Shown piece after piece: positions 1 to 5,450 of a stretch of 6,119 bases of DNA. A program made the position numbers and the translations under genes. Positions within the stretch are counted from its first letter, which is position 1. Every line of letters starts with the position of its first letter. The DNA comes from Bacteroidetes bacterium CG23_combo_of_CG06-09_8_20_14_all_32_9 (GTDB lineage Bacteria; Bacteroidota; Bacteroidia; Bacteroidales; GWA2-32-17): NCBI GenBank assembly GCA_002771395.1, contig PCSS01000203.1, forward strand, positions 1 to 6,119, in the 5' to 3' direction. The notes under the pieces were generated by a model. That model searched no databases and was not told the DNA's origin. It saw only the letters and a list, made by a program, of their open reading frames with translations.

Positions 1-26
1 ATAAGTTTAACCAAACAATTGCCCTG

Positions 27-56
27 CAAATATAATTAAAAAAAAACACCAAGCAA
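27..56 (-). promoter_or_regulatory. Candidate Bacteroidota-type promoter firing leftward
   Basis: Read on the minus strand, positions 34-27 are TATATTTG, an exact match to the Bacteroidota -7 consensus TAnnTTTG. A TTG (minus strand, positions 56-54) lies 19 nt upstream, a suitable distance for the -33 element. Initiation would fall near position 20 and run out of the left edge, implying a divergent gene outside the window. The motif is short and the region A/T-rich, so a chance match is possible. Confidence 0.35.
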
Positions 57-83
57 TAATGCAAGGCAATAAGCAAGGTGCAA
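53..83. repeat. Cluster of GCAA tetramers
   Basis: GCAA occurs at 53, 61, 66, 73 and 80, five times in 31 bp with spacings of 8, 5, 7 and 7, and once more at 26. It could be a regulatory protein binding array or remnant simple sequence. No known operator is recognised. Confidence 0.4.
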
Positions 84-101
84 AGGGTTAAAAAAACCGC
101 C

Positions 102-126
102 AGGCAGGAAATATAAAGTTTTTATG
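102..126 (+). repeat. Copy 1 of imperfect 25-bp direct repeat ending in ATG
   Basis: Starts with the decamer AGGCAGGAAA and ends in ATG. It matches 169-193 at 20 of 25 positions, the first ten exactly. Copy 2 ends at the start codon of the precursor gene, so copy 1 looks like a duplicated translation-initiation region. Confidence 0.5.
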
Positions 127-156
127 TTAAATATGCCGAAATCCTTAAAAAAATAA
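124..156 (+). CDS. Possible upstream mini-ORF or precursor-start remnant (10 aa)
   Basis: A ten-codon open frame starts at the ATG ending repeat copy 1 and reads MLNMPKSLKK before TAA. From its second Met it reads MPKSLKK, close to the MKKSLKI that opens the real precursor. It could be the stump of a duplicated precursor gene, a leader ORF that affects translation downstream, or chance in A-rich DNA where Lys codons are common. It is too short to call a gene with confidence. Confidence 0.15.
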   Translation: MLNMPKSLKK

Positions 157-168
157 TGGGGAGAGTGA

Positions 169-193
169 AGGCAGGAAAAATACGTTTATTATG
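169..193 (+). repeat. Copy 2 of imperfect 25-bp direct repeat, at precursor start
   Basis: Begins with AGGCAGGAAA and ends at the ATG of the precursor gene. The AGGA at 173-176 is 14 nt before the start, rather far for a classical Shine-Dalgarno site but usable in this phylum, where A-rich leaders matter more. Confidence 0.5.
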
Positions 194-394
194 AAAAAAT
201 CATTAAAAATAAATAAACTTTCCAATGTTGGAATCAATAAAAAAGAATTAAATAAAATAAAAGGCGGAGAAAATACAGGTTGTTGTTGTGCTTGTGCATA
301 TGAAGGAGATGGTGGTTCAAGTTCTGCTGATAACGGTCAAGCAAATTTAAACGGTGGTCTTGTTTCGCCTCAATGCCCAGATTGGAGAAAGTAA
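191..394 (+). CDS. RiPP precursor peptide, GG-Bacteroidales family, Cys-rich core
   Basis: A 67-residue precursor matching in form the Bacteroidales 'GG' natural product precursors (TIGR04149-like). The leader (residues 1-26) is Lys/Asn-rich and ends in a double-glycine site: Glu19 (-8), Leu20 (-7), Ile23 (-4), Gly25-Gly26 (-2/-1), the pattern that C39 exporters cut. The predicted core (27-67, 41 residues) carries a dense cluster, Cys31-Cys32-Cys33-Ala-Cys35, then GDGGSSSADN and NGGLVSP, and a single late Cys62 before the C-terminal PDWRK. The GGSS-x-DN...AN..GGL.SP framework is one I associate with this family. The rSAM maturase and pseudo-rSAM genes directly downstream are the expected partners, and the C39 exporter fits the leader. 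The modification itself is not known; Cys-based or ring-forming cross-links are guesses. The ATG at 191 gives the standard MKKSLK-type opening and no better start exists. Confidence 0.88.
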   Translation: MKKSLKINKLSNVGINKKELNKIKGGENTGCCCACAYEGDGGSSSADNGQANLNGGLVSPQCPDWRK

Positions 395-404
395 TTTAAT
401 GAAT

Positions 405-437
405 AAAAAGACCATTTTATTTTAAATGGTCTTTTTT
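405..437 (+). terminator. Intrinsic terminator/attenuator after the precursor gene
   Basis: The arms 405-417 (AAAAAGACCATTT) and 424-436 (AAATGGTCTTTTT) pair perfectly over 13 bp with a 6-nt loop, and the right arm ends in a run of six T (432-437). It starts 10 nt after the precursor stop and ends 11-12 nt before the maturase start. No promoter is evident between precursor and maturase, so partial read-through is the likely way the downstream genes are expressed. This gives abundant precursor and scarce enzyme mRNA, as in many peptide operons. The A-rich left arm means it could also work on the opposite strand. Confidence 0.85.
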
Positions 438-448
438 AGTTACTTATT

Positions 449-1822
449 ATGCATGATAAATATATATATCTAAAACGAAATAAATATTTTGTTTTAGAGC
501 CAGAAGCCAAAATTAAAAAACGAAAATTAGAATATTTCGAAAAATACGAATTTAATAAAAACATTGAATTTAAAAATAAAATTTATGGTCGTATTAATAA
601 GGAAATGATAATAAAAGCATTAGCTAATACATTACAAATAACATTTGAAGTTACTGAAAATTGTAATCTTGAATGTAAATATTGTGGTTATGGTAATTTT
701 TACAAAGGTAAAACATCAATAAGAAATAGGAGAAATTTATCAATTGAATATGCCAAAATGTTTTTGGATTACATGAATGTTTTATGGAAATCAAATTTTA
801 ATTTTTCGTATAAAAAAAATGTGTTTATTAGTTTTTATGGTGGAGAACCCTTATTAAATACAGCATTCATTATTGAAATAATACAATATGTAAATAATTT
901 TAATACAATTGTACCAAAATTTTCAATGACAACAAATGCATTGTTATTGAAAAAAAACATTGATATACTCGTGAAAAATAAAATACATTTACTAATAAGT
1001 TTAGACGGGAATAAAGAAAATAATTCTTATCGAATACACAAAAATCAAAAAGAATCATTTAACGAAGTAATTGAAAATATAGACTTTGTTAATAATAATT
1101 TTCCGGAATATTTTAATGAATTTATACAATTTAATAGTGTATTACATAATAAAAATTCTGTTAATAAAGCTTTTACTTACATATTTGAAAAATATAAAAA
1201 AACAACAACTATATCTGAATTAAATACAACAGGAATAGAACCTTCTATTAAAGAAGAATTTTGGAACACTTATGTTAATTTATTTGAAAATTTAAACCAA
1301 AGTAAGGACTATAAATTTATTCGAGAAAAATTATTTTTGAATTCTCCAGATATCAATTCAACATCAAAATTTTTACATCAATATACAAATAATGTTTATA
1401 AAACATATTTAGATTTTTTTAAAGATGCTAAAGCTGGAATATTTTTACCTACTGGTACATGCATCCCTTTTTCTAGAAAGGTTTTTATTACAGCAAATGG
1501 TGAAATTATACAATGTGAAAAAATAAGCAATACTTTACCTTTTGGTAACATAACAAAAGAAGGTGTTGAAATATACTTTGATAAAATAATTAAAAAAACA
1601 AATGACACATATGATAAGTTAAAAAAATATTGTATTAATTGTAATAGAGCAAATAATTGTAACCAATGTATTTTTAACTTAGAAATTAATAATAGTAAAA
1701 TTATTTGTAATGGATATTCTCCTCTAAAAAAATCCGAAAATTCATTTGATAATTTTATAAATCCATTGTTAAAAGAAAGGAAATTATATAAAAAAATATT
1801 AAAAAAGGTATATTATGAATAG
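449..1822 (+). CDS. Radical SAM/SPASM peptide maturase (GG-precursor type)
   Basis: A cytoplasmic enzyme of 457 residues, predicted to use S-adenosylmethionine and a [4Fe-4S] cluster to modify the neighbouring precursor core by radical chemistry. The cluster motif CX3CX2C is Cys72, Cys76, Cys79 (TENCNLECKYCGYG). FYGGEPLL at 129-136 is the SAM-binding GGE motif, followed by MTTNA (160-164) and LISLDG (182-187), both usual for the barrel. The C-terminal SPASM domain has seven Cys: Cys338, Cys356 (preceded by Gly351, the GX4C element), Cys395, Cys398, Cys404, Cys407 and Cys420, enough for auxiliary clusters. Residues 1-60, before the barrel, are Lys-rich and may hold the leader-contact region. 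The start at 449 is fixed from upstream by an in-frame TAG at 437-439; it has no Shine-Dalgarno site and sits almost against the terminator hairpin. The gene overlaps the pseudo-rSAM gene by 8 nt, implying translational coupling. The family is clear; the bond it forms is not. Confidence 0.92.
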   Translation: MHDKYIYLKRNKYFVLEPEAKIKKRKLEYFEKYEFNKNIEFKNKIYGRINKEMIIKALANTLQITFEVTENCNLECKYCGYGNFYKGKTSIRNRRNLSIEYAKMFLDYMNVLWKSNFNFSYKKNVFISFYGGEPLLNTAFIIEIIQYVNNFNTIVPKFSMTTNALLLKKNIDILVKNKIHLLISLDGNKENNSYRIHKNQKESFNEVIENIDFVNNNFPEYFNEFIQFNSVLHNKNSVNKAFTYIFEKYKKTTTISELNTTGIEPSIKEEFWNTYVNLFENLNQSKDYKFIREKLFLNSPDINSTSKFLHQYTNNVYKTYLDFFKDAKAGIFLPTGTCIPFSRKVFITANGEIIQCEKISNTLPFGNITKEGVEIYFDKIIKKTNDTYDKLKKYCINCNRANNCNQCIFNLEINNSKIICNGYSPLKKSENSFDNFINPLLKERKLYKKILKKVYYE

Positions 1823-2945
1823 ATGGCTTTTTTTAGACTCATACATTGAAATTACTTTTTGCCATAAAGAAAAAAAATGTTTATTGTATAATACATTGGA
1901 TTCAAAAAAATATATTTTTAGAAATAAAGAATATGAAATTATTAAAAAAATATATTATAGAGAATATTCAATAAAATATTTTGAAAATAATGAGAATAAA
2001 AGATTCTCAGACTTAATTGAAAATAATTTTCTTGGTGGAATAATTGAATCTAAAGAAAAACCTTTTATTTTTTATCCTTTAATAAATATTCAAAGAAATT
2101 TAAAAAAATTTAAAAAATTGTCATATAGAAATGAGGGAGCCAATATTCTTGAAAATCTCTTTGAATTGATAATATTTATTAATGGGAAAAAAAGAACTCT
2201 ACTACATGAAATATTAAATCTAATCAGAGCAGCTGAATACAGTTCAATTACAAAAGTTAATTTAATAATCGAAAATTATTTTTTTTTAAAAACAGAAATT
2301 AATGAACTTATATTAACAATTAATAATAAGTTACATTGTCTAATGGTAATTAAAATTAAATATGATGAATACACTGATTTAATTTCTGAAAGTACTTTAA
2401 AAGGTATAAAAAATTATTCTATTATTGTAATAATTGAAAATGATAATTTCAATGCTGATATTTTTAATGAAAAGAATATTCGCTTTGTTTTTAAAATATA
2501 CAATAAGATAGATTATAATCATTTTGTCAGTAATCTTCAAAATAAAAAAATAGAATATGATTTTGAACTCGATATTGCTAATTGTAATATTGATTTTTTA
2601 AAAGAAAATGTTTTTCTGAATAAAGCTGATATTTTAAAAATGAAAGTAACAAAGCAGGACTATGATGCTAATAAAACATTAAACAAATATTTTTTTGGTA
2701 AATTAGTTATTAAAAATAATAAAATATACAATAGAGAAACAAAAGGTAAATTAATTACAAAATTAGATGAAAACAAAGAATTAAAAGAAATAGTATTTGA
2801 CGCTTTAATAAATTCAAATAAATGGTTTTTAATAAGAGATAGAGTCAAACCATGTAAAACTTGTGTTTTTAAGTATATTTGTCCACCTATTTCTGATTAT
2901 GAAATAAAAGCAAGTAGATATAATTTTTGTAATATCATTAATTAA
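1815..2945 (+). CDS. Pseudo-radical-SAM protein, partner of the peptide maturase
   Basis: 376 residues. It resembles the TIGR04150-type pseudo-rSAM proteins that travel with GG-family precursors and rSAM maturases in Bacteroidales. No CX3CX2C motif is present (the only early Cys are Cys16 and Cys21), so it should not bind the catalytic cluster or cleave SAM. The diagnostic part is the C-terminus: W337, then Cys347, Cys350, Cys356 followed by PPISDYE, and Cys372 near the end, a reduced SPASM-like half that could still bind metal. The N-terminus (about 1-60: LFLDSYIEI, CLLYNTLDSKKYIF) is beta-rich, reminiscent of a PqqD-like leader-recognition fold, though this is only inference. The middle shows alternating strands and helices compatible with a decayed barrel. 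Its start lies inside the end of the rSAM gene (8-nt overlap), supporting equal production and perhaps a complex. Its role is probably as a substrate-binding or scaffold subunit; a biochemical function is not established from the sequence. Confidence 0.82.
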   Translation: MNRWLFLDSYIEITFCHKEKKCLLYNTLDSKKYIFRNKEYEIIKKIYYREYSIKYFENNENKRFSDLIENNFLGGIIESKEKPFIFYPLINIQRNLKKFKKLSYRNEGANILENLFELIIFINGKKRTLLHEILNLIRAAEYSSITKVNLIIENYFFLKTEINELILTINNKLHCLMVIKIKYDEYTDLISESTLKGIKNYSIIVIIENDNFNADIFNEKNIRFVFKIYNKIDYNHFVSNLQNKKIEYDFELDIANCNIDFLKENVFLNKADILKMKVTKQDYDANKTLNKYFFGKLVIKNNKIYNRETKGKLITKLDENKELKEIVFDALINSNKWFLIRDRVKPCKTCVFKYICPPISDYEIKASRYNFCNIIN

Positions 2946-2957
2946 TTACATACAACA

Positions 2958-3455
2958 ATGAAACTCATTATTAGCTTTATTACTACCCTTTTAATTTTAA
3001 TTTTAAGCGATATAGCGATATTTACCGAAGATGTTATTGTAAAAGACATAAAAGGCAAAGAAGTAAATTTACAAAACATAAAAATAACAAAAGATACAGT
3101 TATGATCTTTGTTTGGTGTAAAACATGTGGTTCGTGTATTAAATGTTTAGATTATTATAAAGCTAGAAAAAGGTATCAAAATTATCAAATACTTGCTATT
3201 GCAATAACCAAAGGCGATTCAATTGAAACAGAAAAAACAATTATTAATAAACATCATTGGACTTTTCAGATGTATTTTGATAATAAACAAAAATTAGCTA
3301 AATATATGTCGAAAAAGGGATATTTTAAATTTAAACCAAGGAAAAAAACAGAAGAAATTGGATATTATGGATTTCCTCAAAGATATATGTTTGTGAAAAA
3401 TAAATTTTTATGCAATGGTTGCGATAAATATGCTAATCCTTATTCATTAAAATAA
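2958..3455 (+). CDS. Exported thioredoxin-fold (TlpA/redoxin-like) protein
   Basis: 165 residues with an N-terminal hydrophobic segment (about 3-22) acting as signal peptide or membrane anchor, so the rest should be periplasmic. The body reads like a TlpA/AhpC-type redoxin: DVIVKDIKGKEVNL (25-38), strand VMIFVW (48-53), then an active-site-like WCKTC (Cys54, Cys57). A GFP segment at 138-140 with Pro140 fits the thioredoxin cis-proline, followed by YMFVKNK. The Cys pattern is unusual: Cys54, Cys57, Cys60 and Cys63 form CX2CX2CX2C, and a second CX2C pair (Cys152, Cys155) lies near the C-terminus. It starts 12 nt after the pseudo-rSAM stop and ends 6 nt before the protease gene, so it belongs to the operon. 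A plausible job is controlling disulfides or thiols of the Cys-rich exported peptide. Alternatives are metal binding or a host self-protection role. Confidence 0.7.
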   Translation: MKLIISFITTLLILILSDIAIFTEDVIVKDIKGKEVNLQNIKITKDTVMIFVWCKTCGSCIKCLDYYKARKRYQNYQILAIAITKGDSIETEKTIINKHHWTFQMYFDNKQKLAKYMSKKGYFKFKPRKKTEEIGYYGFPQRYMFVKNKFLCNGCDKYANPYSLK

Positions 3456-3461
3456 TTTTTT

Positions 3462-5435
3462 ATGATGATATTTAAAAATATTATAGTATTTATATTATTT
3501 CTTCTTTTTTGTAATTCTTATGCACAAAATAAATTCTTGTATCCTTTACAAAAAGGCAACAGTAAGGTTATTTTAAAACCAGGAAATAATTTAAATCCAA
3601 TTTCAAATGAACCGTTATTCAACAATGGATATTTTATTTCTGCTACTTATGGTACTCCTGTATTTGCTGTTGACGATGGGATTATTTCAGCAGTAACAAA
3701 GTTTGTAATTTGTTCACCAGATCTTAAGTGGTTGTCTATGTCTAATACTATTCAGGGATTTAAAAATCAATCAATAAAATATGGTAAAAATAAAAAATGG
3801 TTTCGAGAAGAAAATGTAATGGGGATGGTTAGTATAAAACTAAAAGATGGTACAAATATTCACTATTTAGGGCTTATTTCTAATGACACCACTCTTATAA
3901 CTGGTATTAAAATAAAAAAAGGAGATATAATTGGTAGAGTTGGTTATTTTAGAGTGATTTCAAAAGAACCATGTATTCAAATAACATTATCTACAATAAA
4001 AGGTGCAGTTGCAGATATTGGTATCCCTTTGTTTGGTGTAAATAATCATTTTGAAAAGTTAATAAAAAATGGATCTCAGAAATTAATATTCACATCATTA
4101 GAATTAAAAGATGCTTTTAAAATATTTAGAGAATCGTTAGAAGAAGGTCATCCTGCACTTTATTTTAACACTTCAAAAACAGAATTTGATTCAATCTTTT
4201 CATCAATAGAAAAAAAAATCAACAATCCGATGTCTTTACAAAAGTTTAATTCTTTACTTATGCCTATTGTTGCTAAAATAGGTTGTAGCCATACTTATTT
4301 ATCATATCTTATTCCGCCTAAATTAAAATATTATTTTCCTTTATGGCTTTCATTTGTAGAAGGTCGTTGTATTGTAATAGACAGTAAAGACGGGAAAAAC
4401 ATTATACCTAAAGGTTCTGAAATTATTGCTATAGACAATAAGCCAATAAAAGAGATAATTAATGCAATGAAAATATTTATGTTTAATGATGTTCAAACTG
4501 ATGAGTGGAAAGAACAACAATTATTAAAACCTAATTGGTTTCAAAATTATTTTATTTGTGCAAATAATGATGAAATAAAAAGTTCGTATATGTTTAAAAT
4601 AATAACACCAAATAAACAAGTGAAAGAGATAACATTGAATTCATATACAGAAACAACCTACCCTAAAAATCCGATAATTCCTAAGATAATAAAAGAACAG
4701 GAAGACGAACTAAAATTTAGTAGAATAAATAATGATATTGCTTATTTATCTATACAGACTTGTGATTTCTATGATAATTTAAAAATTGAAATTGAATTAA
4801 TTGTTGACAGCATTATTAAAGAAGATAAAAAAAATTTAATTGTTGATCTTAGATATAATAAGGGTGGTAGTGATATATCATTTCTCTCAAAGCTTTTTAT
4901 AAATAAATATTTTGATAATATAGAATATAAAATGGTAAAAAGAAACGATAAATATTCATTTTTTAAATATAGTTTAAATTATTCAGAAAATGATATATTA
5001 TTTCAAGAGTATAATAAAATAGTTGGAAAAGAAGGGTACTGGAAAATAATCTTAAATGATTCAACAGATACCATTAGAAATAAACAATATTTTAAAGGTA
5101 AAATATATGTATTAACAGGAGCTGGTGAGCAATCTTATGGTACCGTTTTAGCTACATTATTATACAAAGCAGGTGCAATAATTGTTGGCGAAGAAACAGG
5201 TGGTAATTATTATTCTGTTAATGCAGAATCTTTTGCTCAAGTAAAACTTGGAATTACAGATATTGTTTTAAACTTACCATTAACTAGAGTAATTTTTAAT
5301 TCAACTATTGATTCGCAAATTCCATATAATAGAGGTTTAATTCCTAATTACAAAATTTCAAAAACAATCAATAGCATCTTAAAGGATGAAGATAATCAAT
5401 TAGATTATTGTATTCAATTAATTTCTAAAAATTAG
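3462..5435 (+). CDS. Exported S41 peptidase fused to an inactive M23 (LytM-like) domain
   Basis: 657 residues. A signal peptide (about 1-21, hydrophobic core then CNSYA) likely ends SYA^QN, giving a periplasmic or surface protein. Residues about 45-180 trace an M23/LytM fold (YGTPVFAVDDGII at 63-75, KGDIIGRVGYF at 153-163, then PCIQITL at 170-176). The zinc ligands are lost: the HxGxD region reads N54-N-G-Y-F58, and the HxH reads Cys171-Ile-Gln173. About 210-650 is an S41 (tail-specific/C-terminal processing) peptidase: His277 in GCSHTYL, a PDZ-like stretch at 290-333 with KGSEIIAIDNKPI, the fold motif VDLRYNKGG (461-469), the nucleophile Ser558 in GEQSYGT, and GEETGG (576-581) with a Glu. 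This suits a Ser-His-Glu arrangement (tricorn-like) rather than the Ser-Lys dyad. The first of two adjacent ATGs is used; the second at 3465 is equally possible. It could trim the exported peptide, protect the producer or act on the envelope. The substrate is unknown. Confidence 0.82.
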   Translation: MMIFKNIIVFILFLLFCNSYAQNKFLYPLQKGNSKVILKPGNNLNPISNEPLFNNGYFISATYGTPVFAVDDGIISAVTKFVICSPDLKWLSMSNTIQGFKNQSIKYGKNKKWFREENVMGMVSIKLKDGTNIHYLGLISNDTTLITGIKIKKGDIIGRVGYFRVISKEPCIQITLSTIKGAVADIGIPLFGVNNHFEKLIKNGSQKLIFTSLELKDAFKIFRESLEEGHPALYFNTSKTEFDSIFSSIEKKINNPMSLQKFNSLLMPIVAKIGCSHTYLSYLIPPKLKYYFPLWLSFVEGRCIVIDSKDGKNIIPKGSEIIAIDNKPIKEIINAMKIFMFNDVQTDEWKEQQLLKPNWFQNYFICANNDEIKSSYMFKIITPNKQVKEITLNSYTETTYPKNPIIPKIIKEQEDELKFSRINNDIAYLSIQTCDFYDNLKIEIELIVDSIIKEDKKNLIVDLRYNKGGSDISFLSKLFINKYFDNIEYKMVKRNDKYSFFKYSLNYSENDILFQEYNKIVGKEGYWKIILNDSTDTIRNKQYFKGKIYVLTGAGEQSYGTVLATLLYKAGAIIVGEETGGNYYSVNAESFAQVKLGITDIVLNLPLTRVIFNSTIDSQIPYNRGLIPNYKISKTINSILKDEDNQLDYCIQLISKN

Positions 5436-5450
5436 GACTTAAAGTGCTTA

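Larger units (their letters stand above)
1..190. other. Upstream non-coding region of the RiPP locus
   Basis: No convincing gene is seen here. The stretch holds a possible leftward promoter, a cluster of GCAA tetramers, a 25-bp imperfect direct repeat and a very short open frame, each listed separately. For the rightward precursor gene I find no good match to the Bacteroidota promoter (TTG about 19-21 nt upstream of TAnnTTTG): there is no TTG between about 90 and 190, and the nearest -7-like string, TAAATATG at 128-135, is imperfect. The rightward promoter is therefore unassigned. A purine-rich tract (about 157-180) precedes the precursor start. Confidence 0.6.

Noticed and set aside
53..83. 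CRISPR-like array
   Set aside because: The repeat unit is only four bases, with irregular spacings of 5-8 bp and no spacers.
128..135. TAAATATG as a rightward -7 promoter element for the precursor
   Set aside because: It misses the conserved TTTG by one base and no TTG lies at a suitable distance upstream.
1396..1608. Open frame of 70 codons on the minus strand
   Set aside because: It lies wholly inside the SPASM-encoding part of the rSAM gene, has no recognisable motif, and is a by-product of A/T-rich coding on the other strand.
2660..2848. Open frame of 62 codons on the minus strand
   Set aside because: It is contained in the pseudo-rSAM gene, and its hydrophobic look comes from reading Lys/Asn-rich codons in reverse.
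3495..3515. Lipoprotein signal (LLFC, Cys17) in the S41 protein
   Set aside because: The residue before Cys is Phe rather than Gly/Ala/Ser, and a good signal peptidase I site (SYA^QN) follows.
191..5435. Locus as a grasp-with-spasm or lanthipeptide system
   Set aside because: There is no ATP-grasp enzyme and no LanB/LanC/LanM-like dehydratase or cyclase; the modifying enzyme is rSAM/SPASM with a pseudo-rSAM partner.
5444..5446. GTG as start of the exporter
   Set aside because: It is out of frame with the C39 domain; the ATG at 5451 gives the conserved N-terminus.
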